Shown: positions 53,690 to 64,000, numbered from the stretch's first letter. The stretch: DNA of 64,000 nt from an uncultured Siphonobacter sp. (GCA_913775095.1 CAJYIW010000001.1:116900-180899), one strand, 5' to 3'. The notes: generated by a model not told the origin, from the sequence alone. A program made the numbers and translations.

Positions 53690-54361
53690 TTATTTTTTAC
53701 GATACATAAAATATAAATCTTTCAATCGCTGAAAGCAGCGGAAGCGTTTCACTTTAGCAGAGCCTTCCTGAATACCCAGCAACTGACCGCATTCGGCAAG
53801 GGATTTTTCCTGAACGTAGAAGTAGTCCATCAAAAGCTGGCAATTGCGTCCGATTTCCTTACGAGCCCGTTCCAGGGCTTCATAGTCAGCGTCCTGCTCT
53901 TCGTCACCCCAGATGCTTTGCACATCCGCTATTTCTGGTTCTGAGTGATGTTCATCGTATTCATGTTCATCAATCAGATCAATCACCATTTCCTCTTCTT
54001 CAGCGGAAGGCTCCTGATATGATTTAAGATGAACGCTTTTGTTTTTGCGAAGTCGGGTTAACCATTGACGGTGGCAGATGGCACTCGCATAAGCCACGAT
54101 GGATTTTCCCTGAAAAACAAATTTTCCGTCCCTCAGATTAACAATACAGATGGACAGACCTTCCTGAAGAAGATCGTAGGCATCGTCAGTCGAGAGAGCA
54201 CTTTTGCTCAAAGTCTGAGGAATGAAGGAATCACTTACTCTACGATAGAGCATTTCCCAGGCTTTGGGATCTTCGGCGAGTAGAGCGTAATAGAACGATT
54301 CTTCTTCAAGGAAACGGGGATCATTCGGTTTCGATGAACGGGAAGGTTGATAATCGGGCAT
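53690..54361 (-). CDS. ECF-like RNA polymerase sigma factor
   Basis: 223 residues. Region 2 at about 25-105 (AWEMLYRRVSDSFIPQ, DLLQEGLSICIVNLRDGKF) and region 4 at about 155-215 (GRNCQLLMDYFYVQEKSL, AECGQLLGIQEGSAKVKRF), joined by an unusually acidic linker (SAEEEEMVIDLIDEHEYDE). It should direct transcription of a small regulon; the adjacent operons are natural candidates. First gene of a three-gene operon with an anti-sigma-like protein and a papain-like peptidase. No autoregulated promoter motif could be defined by eye. Confidence 0.87.
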   Translation of the reverse strand: MPDYQPSRSSKPNDPRFLEEESFYYALLAEDPKAWEMLYRRVSDSFIPQTLSKSALSTDDAYDLLQEGLSICIVNLRDGKFVFQGKSIVAYASAICHRQWLTRLRKNKSVHLKSYQEPSAEEEEMVIDLIDEHEYDEHHSEPEIADVQSIWGDEEQDADYEALERARKEIGRNCQLLMDYFYVQEKSLAECGQLLGIQEGSAKVKRFRCFQRLKDLYFMYRKK

Positions 54362-54581
54362 AAGGGCAAACAGGTAGTCATCCTAAAATTACTTATGATT
54401 TGGTGAAATAATAATTTTTTGCACGTGGATTGTGATAGTTACCGCTCCGAAGCAGCAGCTTACCTCTATATACACCAGGTCCCTGAAAGGTTATCACCAG
54501 CAATCGAAAATTGGTTTTTATTTCAGGAAAGGGAAGTATAGGACTGAAAATCAGAACGAAGTCAGCGGCATAGGGCAAAAA

Positions 54582-54614
54582 AATAACCTCAGATGAGCGG
54601 CATCTGAGGTTATT
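54582..54614 (-). terminator. Rho-independent terminator of the diadenylate cyclase gene
   Basis: Stem AATAACCTCAGATG (54582-54595) / CATCTGAGGTTATT (54601-54614), 5-base loop, followed on the minus strand by a run of seven T. It is 18 bases beyond the stop. Confidence 0.9.
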
Positions 54615-54632
54615 AAATAACTATTTATAGAA

Positions 54633-55757
54633 TCAAAGTAATAAGGCATCAATTTGATGGGCGTGAACCATATCCTGAGATTGCGACCAGGTAAAAACCG
54701 TATAACGACCGTCCTGCGAAGCAATCAGAGCAATGGCGTCCCGCTGATCGTGCACGAACTGGGCGGCGGATAAATGCCGGGTTCCCCAGGTATGCGTAGG
54801 ATGAACAATGGTAGCGACCTGATCCAGAATAGGTTCAGAAACCAGAATTTGTTCCACCCGGCTGCTGTGGTCCGAACGACCAATTTTGGCACCAAAGCCC
54901 AGCAATTCATACTGATCATTAATAATGGTAGCTCCATCCACGGCTGTCAGTCCCGCCATGCTCTCCACGGCCAGTCCCAGTGAACTTTTCCAGGGTGTAG
55001 CCGTATCCGTTCCCTGCTTCATAAGATTAGCCAGATGCGAATAGGTGGGAACAATGGGGTAGGTGATGGGTTCAATGATGGATTCCCGCCAGGTGCGGCT
55101 TTCCGAAGGAACAATCAGCAGGGAACCGCCCCGGCCATGAGCTCGCATGGAAACCGCCAGCTGGACAAGCACATTCTTGGCATCGGCAGACTGGAATCCC
55201 GTCAGAGAGGTCAATCCAGCCAGGTAATCCGGTAAATCCGTAATGGTATGATCCACAATTTTGACCTGATCGCCCTTTAAGATGGCTACGTTCACAAACT
55301 TTCCGTACCCTGACAGACGTCGGTGCTTGACAATCAGTAAGCCAGGCTCAATGACTTCCAGTACAAAACAGTTACCAGGAATTTCACGCGTAGTGCCCCA
55401 GATGAACAGATCATCGTTTTCGAACCCAATGCCCAGGTGTATACCCGGCCGCTCCACGGCAGGAGCCAGCTTGGTGAGAATGGCGGGGGTGAGAGGTAAT
55501 TTTTTTTCAAAGAGCAGGGGCTGGTCAGCCATGTCCGCTGAGATGAAAGCCAGGGATATCTTCGGTGAATATCCTTCTTCGTGCCGAAGGCTGGCCCAGA
55601 AGGCCGCGTCAATCATGGCTTCAATAATGCGGGCACTGGGCGTAGGAGCCATCGGCTGACACTTGGCCCGGCAGGTAGAGCTGAGTTGTTGAGAAAAATG
55701 ATTTTCAAGCGTTTCGGCTACTAATCGGGCTGCCTGATAAGTAGGATCGAGAATCAT
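54633..55757 (-). CDS. Diadenylate cyclase with N-terminal sensor domain (DACNV-like)
   Basis: 374 residues from the ATG at 55757 (MILDPTYQAARLVAETLE); the frame extends to a GTG at 55805. The N-terminal domain (about 1-225) resembles the variable sensor domains described for DisA_N-containing proteins in conflict and signalling systems. The C-terminal DAC domain has the catalytic motifs DGATII (about 278) and GTRHLSAAQF (about 328), matching the DGA and RHR signatures of c-di-AMP synthases. It should make c-di-AMP from ATP in response to an unknown signal. It is monocistronic, 270 bases away from the sigma factor gene. Confidence 0.85.
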   Translation of the reverse strand: MILDPTYQAARLVAETLENHFSQQLSSTCRAKCQPMAPTPSARIIEAMIDAAFWASLRHEEGYSPKISLAFISADMADQPLLFEKKLPLTPAILTKLAPAVERPGIHLGIGFENDDLFIWGTTREIPGNCFVLEVIEPGLLIVKHRRLSGYGKFVNVAILKGDQVKIVDHTITDLPDYLAGLTSLTGFQSADAKNVLVQLAVSMRAHGRGGSLLIVPSESRTWRESIIEPITYPIVPTYSHLANLMKQGTDTATPWKSSLGLAVESMAGLTAVDGATIINDQYELLGFGAKIGRSDHSSRVEQILVSEPILDQVATIVHPTHTWGTRHLSAAQFVHDQRDAIALIASQDGRYTVFTWSQSQDMVHAHQIDALLL

Positions 55758-56100
55758 AGGGGTATATTTAGCGGGGGTGCCCAAACGGCTTAAAGGTCGA
55801 TGCACAGTCGTAGAGTTGAATCATCTGTAAGTTAGCTACGGATGTTCGGGTAACGAGAACCAGCGGTGGATCGTTCGCTCTGCTAAAATCAAAAATTTTA
55901 TTCAATTGTTTTGGACATACGTATCAGGATCATTTCCAGCCCGGCAGTTTTGGAGAATCTCCGTTACGACGCAGTGAGCCACCAGTAATAGAATAAGCTA
56001 TATACGTTTACCTAATGATAAGTAACTAACAAATTAAGGTTTATTAAAAAATATGAGTTACCTTAGTCCCCCGCACACCTGACACTTTTTGAATTCATCT
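55758..56100. other. 343-base divergent intergenic region
   Basis: Between the diadenylate cyclase and the hybrid kinase. No gene, repeat or clear promoter pair was found. Confidence 0.45.
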
Positions 56101-59100
56101 ATGAAAATAGGCTGGAGTTTAGTATTACTCCTTTTGTTTGGGATACCCGCTAGTTCTCAGCAAATTCCTATCCGATTTTCACACATCACAACCGATCACG
56201 GACTTTCCGAGAGTAACGTTTTGTGTATGATTCAGGATAGCGAAGGCTTTATCTGGGTCGGTACGTACGATGGTCTTAACAAGTATGATGGACACCGGAT
56301 GGTCGTTTATCGAAACCAGCCCCGGGACCCTGAAAGTCTTAGCGACAACAACATACGCAGTATTTACGAAGATCACGAGCATAACATCTGGGTCGGTACG
56401 CCCAACGGTCTTAATAAATACAATCGGGCTACTAACTCCTTCACTCGCTACCTCCATAACTCCACTGATCCTAAGTCGATTAGCAGCGATAATATCTTTT
56501 TTATCTACGAAGATTATGCTCATACCCTCTGGGTGGGCACGTACGGCGGGGGCATCAATCGTTTGGATACGGCTACAGGTACGTTTACCCGCTACCGTCA
56601 CAATCCCGTTACGGGCACAGGAATCAGCGATGATCGCATTACGTATATACTGGAAGATCAGCAGCGACAGTTGTGGGTCAGTACCCATCAGGGCCTGAAT
56701 CGGCTGGATCGGAAAAAGAATGAATTTACTTCGGTCGCTTCCGAAATGGGTGCGGACTCTCCGCTTTCGCAGGAACACATTCGTACGCTGGCCATAGACG
56801 CGGAAGGGAAGTTATGGATCGGATCCGCCACCAGTGGCCTTTACGTCTGGAATTCCCGGTCACGAGAGCTCAGAAATTTCAGGCATAGTGCCACGGATCC
56901 AGCCAGCCTTGGCGGCGATGTCATCATGAGTCTGTTCGTGGATCGGCAGAAACAACTCTGGATCGGAACCGAGAATAACGGGTTGAACGTGTACCACCCG
57001 GAAAAGGAAACCTTCGATCAGTATCAGTTTGATTATACCAATACCCTCAGCATTTCCAATAACACCGTTACCTGCCTCATGCAGGATCACTCCGGCAATA
57101 TTTGGGCGGGTGTCCAGCGGGGCGGACTCAACGTGTTCAACCCCCAGTCCAGTACCTTCGATTTTTATTACCGCACTTCGTCTCCCCAAAGTCTGGGACA
57201 CAACGAAGTCAAGGCCTTTTATCAGGACCGGGAAGGCATCGTGTGGCTGGGGCTGGATGGGGGTGGACTGGATCGGTTTGACCCGGTTACCCGTACGTTT
57301 ACCCATTACCGTCATAACGAGCTTGATCCCAGAAGCCTGGGCAGTAACTCGGTACTGGATATTCTCGAAGACAGCCGGGGAAACCTCTGGATTGGCACCT
57401 GGGCGGGTGGCTTGAATCTGATGGATCGGAAAACGGGAACTTTCACCCGCTACCTGAAAGATGCGGCCCACCCGGAAAAATCCCTGAGTTCTAATAACAT
57501 CTGGAAGATTTTTGAGGATCATGAGGGTACCTTATGGCTGGGAACGTACTTTGGGGGCCTGTGTCGGATGGATCCTGACAAACGAACGTTTTCCCGCCTA
57601 ACGAAAGACAGTAAAGGATATCCTTTTTTTGGCGAAAATGTTACCTGCATCGAAGAGGATAAGGGCGGGAATCTTTGGATTGGCACCACCGAAGATGGGC
57701 TGAATAAGTACAACCTTCACACGCAGAAGCTGACTCATTACGTCTCCTATAGTCCCATTGATGAAGCCGCAGATCGGTACATCAAAGCCATCTTTTGTGA
57801 CGATAAAAACCGCGTCTGGGTAGGTCAGAAAACGCTCAGCCTGTTTCTCCCGGACCGGAAGATCTTCCAGCGAATTTCCCTTCAGGGATTAACCAAAATT
57901 CAGTCGATTCAGCAGGACAACCAGGGAAATCTATGGATGGGAACGCTCGCCGGGCTGGTCAAATACAATCCCGACCTGAATACCATTCAGAAGCTGACCA
58001 AATATGACGGTCTGGTAAGTAATGAATTCATTCAGAATGCCCGTCTGAAGGGAAAAGATGGAACCTTATTTTTTGGCAGCAGCAAAGGTTTCGTTATGTT
58101 CGATCCCAGGCGGGTGGTGGTGAACCGTTTTGTTCCGCCGGTTTACCTGACTTCGTTTTCACTCTTCAATAAACCAGTTGAAGTAGGCGATGCCAGCCGT
58201 ATTTTACCAGTATCACTGAATAAGCTGGAAGAGATTCGGTTAAATCATGATCAGTCGACGTTTGCCCTTGAATTTGCTGCTCTGGATTATACCGCCGTCC
58301 GCAAAAACCAGTATGCCTATAAACTGATTGGTTTTGATGAAGACTGGAACTACGTAGGAAATACCAACAAAGCCTCCTACACGAATCTGGATCCGGGGGA
58401 ATACGTATTTCAGGTAATTGCTTCCAATAATAATGACGTCTGGAACCGGCTGGGCCGTTCAATCAGAATTACCATTGTTCCTGCTTTTTACCAGACCTGG
58501 TGGTTCCGCCTGCTCGTCATCCTGAGCGGAGCGGCAGGGCTCTACGGGCTGTATCTCTTACGGATTCGCCAGATCCGGCAGAATCAGAAAAAACTGGAAG
58601 ATAAGGTTCAGTTACAAACCAAAGCTTTGTGGGACCGAAACGAAGAAATGCTTCAGCAGAAGGAAGAGCTGGTTCTGCTAACGGACGGACTGCATTCGCT
58701 CAATGAAGAACTGCGGGAACAGAAAGAACAGGAACGCAACGCCCGCAAGGAAGCGGAAAAGGCCAACCAATCCAAAAGTATATTTCTGGCGACGATGAGC
58801 CACGAAATCCGTACGCCCCTGAACGGGGTGCTGGGCATGACGGCACTATTGCAGGAAACGAGCTTATCCACGGAGCAGGCGGAGTACACGCATACCATTC
58901 ACCAGTGCGGTGTCAACCTGCTGGGAGTGATTAACGATATTCTGGATTTTTCAAAAATTGAATCGGGTAATCTGGAAATTGAACGTGAAGAAGTAGACCT
59001 GCGGCAATGTATAGAAGAAACGCTCGATCTATTTGCCAGTAAAGCCTCAGAGAAAAAGCTGGATCTGATCTATCAGATTGAGTATAACGTTCCGGCGTTT

Positions 59101-60315
59101 ATTAAAAGCGATAGTCTGCGGTTGAAGCAGATTCTGATTAATCTCGTAGGTAACGCCTTGAAATTTACGCACCGGGGCGAAGTGTTTGTGCAGGTATCAG
59201 TAGCCGAACACTTACCCGACTCACATCTGATGCTCCATTTTCAGGTAATCGATACGGGTATTGGCATTCCGGAGGACAAGCTCCAGCGATTATTTAAAGC
59301 CTTTTCGCAGGTCGATTCTTCGACGACCCGGAAATACGGAGGAACGGGACTGGGACTGGCCATCACGAAGCGGCTGGTCGAATTGATGGGCGGAAGTATT
59401 TCGGTCACCAGCAGGGAAGACGTAGGGACGGTCTTCGCGTTTGATATCAGCACCCAGGTGAGTATGAAATCCAAGCGGCAGTACGTAGTCTTCAATACGA
59501 GTGGAAATAAAGACAAGCGGGTGCTGGTGGTGGATGATAATCAGACGAATCTTCTGATCCTTCGGTCGCAGCTTGAGCAATGGAAACTCCAGCCCGTTCT
59601 GGCTGCTTCGGCTGAAGAAGCCCTGGTTTTACTGCAGTCGGGAGAACAGTTTGATCTGATGATAACGGATCGACAAATGCCGGGAATGGATGGCATTGAA
59701 CTGGCTCGTAAGGTTAGAACCCAGCACGCTCAGTTGCCCATGATTCTGCTCAGTTCAATCGGAGACGAGACGCGTCATAGTCTTGAAGATTTATCCATAG
59801 GTATACTGACTAAACCCGTCAAGCAGGATCAGCTATACCAGGCCATTCAGGAACAATTGAAGTGGTCCATTCAACCCCTGGCTTCTGCCAAAATTATTCC
59901 CCAGTTACTGGATGTCGACTTTTCCCGGCAGTATCCGGCCCGTATTCTCATTGCGGAGGATAACGTCTTCAACCAGAAAGTGGCTATGCGAACCTTAAGT
60001 AAGCTAGGTTACCAAATTGACCTGGTCACGAATGGTCGGGAAGCCGTAGAATACGTAAGAAACATTCCCGTGGATATCGTATTCATGGACGTGCAAATGC
60101 CGGAAATGGACGGATTGGAAGCCACTTACCAAATCAGGCAACTGCTCGTTAAACAGCCGCAGATCGTAGCCATGACGGCCAATGCCTTATCCGGCGACCG
60201 GGAAATGTGCCTGCAGGCCGGAATGGATGACTATGTCTCCAAACCCATTCAGATAGCCGAACTGAAAAACAGTTTGATCCGGGCTATTGGAAATCAGAGG
60301 CAGATTCTGAACTAA
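56101..60315 (+). CDS. Hybrid sensor histidine kinase with two-component propeller and two receivers
   Basis: 1404 residues from the ATG at 56101, which starts a signal peptide ([15 protein letters not shown]); the frame itself opens at a TTG 12 bases earlier. Periplasmic part: about 14 propeller repeats (pattern [17 protein letters not shown]) over 40-680, then a Y_Y_Y domain (690-775). Membrane helix about 795-815, coiled coil to 890, HisKA with His901 ([11 protein letters not shown]), HATPase (about 1010-1130, [12 protein letters not shown]) and two receivers: [10 protein letters not shown] (from about 1140, Asp in [12 protein letters not shown]) and [10 protein letters not shown] (from about 1280, Asp in [12 protein letters not shown]). 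No AraC output domain, unlike classic glycan-sensing HTCS proteins. Ligand unknown. Confidence 0.93.
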   Translation: MKIGWSLVLLLLFGIPASSQQIPIRFSHITTDHGLSESNVLCMIQDSEGFIWVGTYDGLNKYDGHRMVVYRNQPRDPESLSDNNIRSIYEDHEHNIWVGTPNGLNKYNRATNSFTRYLHNSTDPKSISSDNIFFIYEDYAHTLWVGTYGGGINRLDTATGTFTRYRHNPVTGTGISDDRITYILEDQQRQLWVSTHQGLNRLDRKKNEFTSVASEMGADSPLSQEHIRTLAIDAEGKLWIGSATSGLYVWNSRSRELRNFRHSATDPASLGGDVIMSLFVDRQKQLWIGTENNGLNVYHPEKETFDQYQFDYTNTLSISNNTVTCLMQDHSGNIWAGVQRGGLNVFNPQSSTFDFYYRTSSPQSLGHNEVKAFYQDREGIVWLGLDGGGLDRFDPVTRTFTHYRHNELDPRSLGSNSVLDILEDSRGNLWIGTWAGGLNLMDRKTGTFTRYLKDAAHPEKSLSSNNIWKIFEDHEGTLWLGTYFGGLCRMDPDKRTFSRLTKDSKGYPFFGENVTCIEEDKGGNLWIGTTEDGLNKYNLHTQKLTHYVSYSPIDEAADRYIKAIFCDDKNRVWVGQKTLSLFLPDRKIFQRISLQGLTKIQSIQQDNQGNLWMGTLAGLVKYNPDLNTIQKLTKYDGLVSNEFIQNARLKGKDGTLFFGSSKGFVMFDPRRVVVNRFVPPVYLTSFSLFNKPVEVGDASRILPVSLNKLEEIRLNHDQSTFALEFAALDYTAVRKNQYAYKLIGFDEDWNYVGNTNKASYTNLDPGEYVFQVIASNNNDVWNRLGRSIRITIVPAFYQTWWFRLLVILSGAAGLYGLYLLRIRQIRQNQKKLEDKVQLQTKALWDRNEEMLQQKEELVLLTDGLHSLNEELREQKEQERNARKEAEKANQSKSIFLATMSHEIRTPLNGVLGMTALLQETSLSTEQAEYTHTIHQCGVNLLGVINDILDFSKIESGNLEIEREEVDLRQCIEETLDLFASKASEKKLDLIYQIEYNVPAFIKSDSLRLKQILINLVGNALKFTHRGEVFVQVSVAEHLPDSHLMLHFQVIDTGIGIPEDKLQRLFKAFSQVDSSTTRKYGGTGLGLAITKRLVELMGGSISVTSREDVGTVFAFDISTQVSMKSKRQYVVFNTSGNKDKRVLVVDDNQTNLLILRSQLEQWKLQPVLAASAEEALVLLQSGEQFDLMITDRQMPGMDGIELARKVRTQHAQLPMILLSSIGDETRHSLEDLSIGILTKPVKQDQLYQAIQEQLKWSIQPLASAKIIPQLLDVDFSRQYPARILIAEDNVFNQKVAMRTLSKLGYQIDLVTNGREAVEYVRNIPVDIVFMDVQMPEMDGLEATYQIRQLLVKQPQIVAMTANALSGDREMCLQAGMDDYVSKPIQIAELKNSLIRAIGNQRQILN

Positions 60316-60456
60316 ATTTTTCGCGGGGAAGTTTCGGACAACAGGAGTAACAAATCCTTAATTAACAGGAATCAATAACCTTTCGAAGATTGGCATTAAC
60401 TTGCCTTTTTAAAGAAGTAAAAGTTAGAAAACACCTGTCCTAAGAAACGTTCATTT

Positions 60457-61710
60457 ATGATTGAACCTGCAATTCCGTCGAACGAAACGCAGCGTTTAGC
60501 GGCCCTCAAAGAATACGATATTCTGGATTCTTTACCCGAATCAGCGTATGATGCCATTACCCGTCTGGCTTCGCAAATCTGCGAAACGCCCATCAGTCTG
60601 ATTACGCTGTTAGACCAGCACCGGCAATGGTTCAAGTCCAATATAGGTCTAGAGGGTCAGGAGACGCCGCGTAACGAGTCCTTTTGTGCTCATGCCATTT
60701 TAGATCCCCAAACCCCCCTGATCGTAGAAGATGCCCGGCTCGACGACCGCTTCAAGTATAACCCCCTTACGACTGGAGATCCTCATATAGTTTTTTACGC
60801 AGGTATTCCACTGGTGACGCCCGCTGGATATCCCATGGGTACGCTCTGCGTGATTGATCGTCGGCCTAAACAGCTTAGCAGTGGGCAGTTACAGTCCCTG
60901 CGGGATTTATCCCAGCAGGTAATTCTGTTGCTTGAGTTACGCAAACAAAACCTCGAGGCCCATAAGGCCAGAACCGAAGCCATCCAGGCTCGTGAAGATA
61001 AAGCCCGGTTTCTGGCTACGATGAGTCACGAGATCCGGAATGCCCTTAGTCCAATCATTGGCTGTAGTGGCTTGCTGGCCATGGAAGTGCTTTCCTCTCA
61101 GCAAAAAGAGCTGGTAGATATCCTGGAGTTCTCTTCCACGTCTTTGCAGACTCTGCTCAATGACGTACTGGATTACAGCAAGCTTGAAGCCGGGAAAGTC
61201 TACCTGGAAGAGATTGTGTTTAGTCCCGGAGAGCTGGTAGAAAAGATCATCCGGATTCATCAGCCCATGGTCCAGCAAAAAAATCTGTTGCTGGAGGCTT
61301 TTGTTTCGGAAGAACTGCCAGCCAGCGTTCTGGGAGATCCCACCCGGCTGACTCAGATCATCAGTAACTTACTGACCAATGCCATCAAGTTTACGCCAAA
61401 GGGTATGGTGCGGGTTAATCTGACCAAACAAAGGGAATCCGACCGTTCCATCACGGTTCGGTTTGAAGTGATGGATACCGGAATTGGCATGTCTCAGGAT
61501 TCGTTGAAACACGTTTTTGAAGAGTTTTCTCAGGCTACTCCGGAGACCAGCCGTACCTATAAAGGAACGGGCTTAGGGCTGGCTATTGTCGATTTATTAT
61601 TGTCGCTGCACGACAGTCGTATTTACGTGGAAAGTGAGCTCGGAAAAGGCACCCGATTTTACTTTGATATTGAATTTTCGAAAGTAAAAGAGGCAAGCAT
61701 AATTGCATAA
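60457..61710 (+). CDS. GAF-domain sensor histidine kinase
   Basis: 417 residues, cytoplasmic. GAF domain about 20-165 ([39 protein letters not shown]), HisKA with His191 in [13 protein letters not shown], HATPase about 280-410 with [11 protein letters not shown] and [12 protein letters not shown]. The usual R-T-P-L after HEI is R-N-A-L, a mild variation. No receiver is fused. It lies 141 bases after the hybrid kinase on the same strand; whether they act together is unknown. Confidence 0.9.
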   Translation: MIEPAIPSNETQRLAALKEYDILDSLPESAYDAITRLASQICETPISLITLLDQHRQWFKSNIGLEGQETPRNESFCAHAILDPQTPLIVEDARLDDRFKYNPLTTGDPHIVFYAGIPLVTPAGYPMGTLCVIDRRPKQLSSGQLQSLRDLSQQVILLLELRKQNLEAHKARTEAIQAREDKARFLATMSHEIRNALSPIIGCSGLLAMEVLSSQQKELVDILEFSSTSLQTLLNDVLDYSKLEAGKVYLEEIVFSPGELVEKIIRIHQPMVQQKNLLLEAFVSEELPASVLGDPTRLTQIISNLLTNAIKFTPKGMVRVNLTKQRESDRSITVRFEVMDTGIGMSQDSLKHVFEEFSQATPETSRTYKGTGLGLAIVDLLLSLHDSRIYVESELGKGTRFYFDIEFSKVKEASIIA

Positions 61711-62412
61711 AACGTATTTTGCCGATAGGTTACTTCCCGGCTTAATGGCGGGGTAATTCTTCAAAATGTTATAAATAAATAGTAGTCAGAATGCCTTCCA
61801 AAATCAGCTGAATGCGTTGTTTTGCTGTCTTTTTGTTAATCAATTTGAGTACATTAAATCATTTTTGCTAAAGTAAAACTTTAGAGTATTCCCATTTTTC
61901 AGGCAAAAGATTGCGATTGATAAAAGAAAATAAATAAAGCTAACTTATTAATTATTAAAGTAATAGAGAAGATAAGCTGATTATCTTACTTATAGATTCA
62001 AAACACAATCCTAAGCAATTCAGCAAACATTTGAGGTTACGGACTTTCATTTTACAAATCAGCAGCTTTCGAAAATCTTTTTCAGAGCTGCTGATTTATA
62101 AAATGTGTTTCAGGTACATTCCTTTGAAATGTTAAATTTTCGTTTCTATTCTTTTCTATGCAGGAAAAAGTATATTTTTGCTACGTATCCATTGAATATG
62201 GAACATGATTTTTATAAAACCTAACGTATCAACCAAACCTGATTATGACGAAAAATGTACATTCTGCGGTAGATTGACGCTTTTTGGATCGTTTACGATC
62301 ATCTTTAAATCACGGTTCAGTTGTCCATAAATGAGAACCGTTTCCTCCATAGAAACTATCAGTATAAACCATACCTGGCACCCTGAGTGCTGGCGTATGG
62401 CCCCCATAACCC
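61711..62412. other. 702-base intergenic region, AT-rich
   Basis: No gene of normal size. It contains a hairpin AAATCAGCAGCT (62056-62067) / AGCTGCTGATTT (62086-62097), a TATTTTTG box at 62173-62180, a palindrome GATCGTTTACGATC (62287-62300) and an inverted repeat ACGGTTC/GAACCGT (62312-62318, 62335-62341). A tiny frame MTKNVHSAVD starts at 62246, not supported as a gene. Confidence 0.5.
62173..62180 (+). promoter_or_regulatory. Candidate -7 box for the lipoprotein hydrolase gene
   Basis: TATTTTTG, a perfect TAnnTTTG, followed by C. No TTG at the proper distance. If used, it leaves a leader of about 225 bases containing two inverted repeats. Confidence 0.4.
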
Positions 62413-63660
62413 ATGTCATCAGTCGTTATCCGGCCTTTGATTCAAAAGGTCAGTGCTTCAGTAAAGCGTGCCTTATTTCCTGGAATATTCGCTCTGCTTA
62501 GTCTTGTTCTAGCCTCCTGTCATCATACTCCGCTGGAACCTTCTCCCGTATACTGGCTCGAGAGCACGCTCCTGGCGGATTATTCCAATACCGTGCTTAA
62601 AACCTTACGTACTACCCACGATTCACTGGTATACACACCGGGAGATTTTGAGGTAAAGGTGTATCAGATCACGTACAAAACGAAAGTGAACAGTAAACCT
62701 GTCATTGCTTCCGGAGTGATCTATGTTCCTAAATCAATTGCTGACACCACAAAAACCTTCCCTCTGCTGAGTTTTCAGCACGCTACGATTTATTCGCAGA
62801 ATGATGCTCCTTCCGGTAGTCACGTAATTACGCCTAGTTTCTCTTATCCCCTTTATTTTGCTACTAATGGTTACGTCGTTCTATGTCCGGATTACATTGG
62901 ATATGGCAGTGCCAGCGGAGTCGCTCACGGCTATGAACACCGGGAAACGCTGGCTCAGGCATCCATGGATATGCTGTTAGCAACCAGGGAATTTATGACC
63001 AAGAAAAAAATGGGTCATCAGAACAACGTGTATCTGGCGGGATATTCAGAAGGAGGATATGCTACGCTTTCCCTCCAAAAAATGATTCAGGACTCTGGCT
63101 TAAAGGATATATCCGTAACGGAATCCAGTTGTGGAGCCGGACCTTATGCTACACAGGCCTTTTTTGAATACCTGACAGAAAATAAAACGGAAGGAAGACT
63201 GGCTAACTATCTGTACGTATGGCAGACCCTGACGTACAATCAGATGTATGACATAAATAAGGCTACGAGTTATTACTTTAAATCGCCTTATGCCGAGCAA
63301 ATCGCTCAATCGATGACGAATGCTCAGAAAATCACCGCCAGTTTTGATGAAATTTGTACGGATGAGTTCAAGAAAGACATTCGGGATGCGAATTCTAAGT
63401 TTAATAATGCTCTGAAGGACAATGATATTTCATCCTGGAGTCCGACCAGTTCCTTACACTTGTTACACGGCAATACCGATGAATACATTCCTTACCTGAA
63501 TACCCAGAAAGCGTATCAGGCAATGAAGGAAAGAAATGGCAAGGTTTCCATTACATCGATTAACAAAGGGACCCACATTCCTACGGAAATCGTTTTCATG
63601 CGTCGCACGATGGAATGGTTCAATGGGGCTAAAAAGCGGACCAGTGTAGCGGTTCAATAA
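62413..63660 (+). CDS. Lipoprotein alpha/beta hydrolase (secretory-lipase-like)
   Basis: 415 residues. A long signal region ends in a lipobox (LVLASC, Cys at about 36). The nucleophile elbow is GYSEGG with Ser212; the late LLHGNTDEYIP gives the acid and KGTHIPTEI the His. The fold and the LLSFQHATIYSQNDAPSG stretch resemble secretory lipases and similar esterases. It is likely membrane-bound in the periplasm or on the surface, and stands alone with a terminator behind it. Confidence 0.87.
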   Translation: MSSVVIRPLIQKVSASVKRALFPGIFALLSLVLASCHHTPLEPSPVYWLESTLLADYSNTVLKTLRTTHDSLVYTPGDFEVKVYQITYKTKVNSKPVIASGVIYVPKSIADTTKTFPLLSFQHATIYSQNDAPSGSHVITPSFSYPLYFATNGYVVLCPDYIGYGSASGVAHGYEHRETLAQASMDMLLATREFMTKKKMGHQNNVYLAGYSEGGYATLSLQKMIQDSGLKDISVTESSCGAGPYATQAFFEYLTENKTEGRLANYLYVWQTLTYNQMYDINKATSYYFKSPYAEQIAQSMTNAQKITASFDEICTDEFKKDIRDANSKFNNALKDNDISSWSPTSSLHLLHGNTDEYIPYLNTQKAYQAMKERNGKVSITSINKGTHIPTEIVFMRRTMEWFNGAKKRTSVAVQ

Positions 63661-63687
63661 TCAGGTAACAGTATCTTAAGAACAAAG

Positions 63688-63718
63688 AAGCCCGTAGTGA
63701 ACAACTGCGGGCTTTTTT
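63688..63718 (+). terminator. Rho-independent terminator after the hydrolase gene
   Basis: Stem AAGCCCGTAGT (63688-63698) / ACTGCGGGCTT (63704-63714) with one wobble pair and a 5-base loop, then a run of T. Confidence 0.88.
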
Positions 63719-63855
63719 AGGTCTACTTTGAAATATTGGGCAGATGTCTCTATTTTGCATCGTTTTTACCAATATGAAGCATGGATTTTGAAGCGAGCCA
63801 GTGGCATCGTGTCAGTATCCATGCTTCTTTGTTTTCACCGTTTGTAGTAATTCTG

Positions 63856-64000
63856 ATGAAAAAAATTGTAGTACTCGCAGGCCTTGTATCGCTGCTGTCG
63901 GGTTCAGCCCAGGCCCAGCAGCTGCTTTTAAGCAGGTACACCTACGAAAGCCATAACTCCCTGGTGGGCACCATCTCCGCTCCGGGGGGCTCCGTCTCTG
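63856..64000 (+). CDS. Exported protein, partial at the right edge
   Basis: Only the first 48 codons are in the window. They encode a signal peptide (MKKIVVLAGLVSLLSGSAQA, cut before QQ) followed by LLLSRYTYESHNSLVGT. No family can be named from this fragment. It follows the terminator of the hydrolase gene by 137 bases. Confidence 0.7.
   Translation, partial: MKKIVVLAGLVSLLSGSAQAQQLLLSRYTYESHNSLVGTISAPGGSVS

Noticed and set aside
54393..54578. 61-codon minus-strand frame between the sigma factor and the cyclase
   Set aside because: No recognisable features, and the cyclase terminator lies at its downstream side; treated as non-coding.
62246..62278. Ten-codon frame MTKNVHSAVD as a leader peptide
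   Set aside because: No run of regulatory codons and no clear attenuator structure; too short to support.

Overview
The window looks like a large plasmid (megaplasmid or chromid) of a member of the Bacteroidota, most probably the Cytophagales (Spirosoma/Siphonobacter-like). Grounds: about 50% GC; start sites with almost no Shine-Dalgarno; promoter boxes of the TAnnTTTG type; many secreted proteins with an AxAQ-type signal-peptide end; a propeller-type hybrid histidine kinase; and a Rep_3 initiator with iterons and parAB in the middle of the window. The genus cannot be fixed from sequence alone. No rRNA, tRNA, transposase or CRISPR array was seen.

Layout. (1) 1-2288, minus strand: a molybdenum hydroxylase pair (Tat-exported large subunit, running off the left edge, plus a 2Fe-2S subunit). 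(2) 2367-7755, minus: a tightly overlapping seven-gene type III polyketide / phenolic-lipid operon (FAD oxidoreductase, methyltransferase, type III PKS, dehydratase, ketosynthase, ACP, phosphopantetheinyl transferase). (3) 8046-18039: mixed housekeeping and accessory genes (LLM-type flavin oxidoreductase, MarR, secreted M14 peptidase, YycJ-like hydrolase, UbiA-like membrane protein, a Nudix-derived regulator divergent from a secreted carboxylesterase with a palindromic operator between them). (4) 18274-32310: a complete nitrate assimilation locus. A NarX-like kinase and its response regulator share an operon with nirBD (minus strand). Opposite lie cobA for siroheme, an outer-membrane channel, a nitrate transporter, a nitrate reductase fused to a NirB-like FAD/BFD reductase, and a degenerate sirohaem-reductase-like protein fused to rubredoxin.

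(5) 32307-37708: the replication and partition module. It holds rep, 12 full 22-bp iterons plus a half copy, a DnaA box, parB with three in-frame 25-bp palindromes (candidate parS), parA with an upstream inverted-repeat operator, a SRAP-fold protein lacking all four catalytic residues, and a small unknown gene. (6) 38081-54361: the most unusual part. A 12-gene plus-strand operon encodes a PKD/LamG lipoprotein, two secreted caspase-like proteins, several secreted proteins of no known family that seem to share one module, a secreted papain-like peptidase, a 1013-residue tubulin/FtsZ-like GTPase and a membrane zinc-ribbon protein. It converges at a 24-bp perfect hairpin on a minus-strand operon of sigma factor, anti-sigma/TPR protein and a second papain-like paralogue.

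(7) 54633-64000: a diadenylate cyclase with its own sensor domain, two histidine kinases, a lipoprotein alpha/beta hydrolase and the start of one more exported protein. The regions read as a replicon that carries nitrogen assimilation, a secondary-metabolite pathway and a sigma-factor-linked envelope proteolysis/cytoskeleton locus whose function is unknown.
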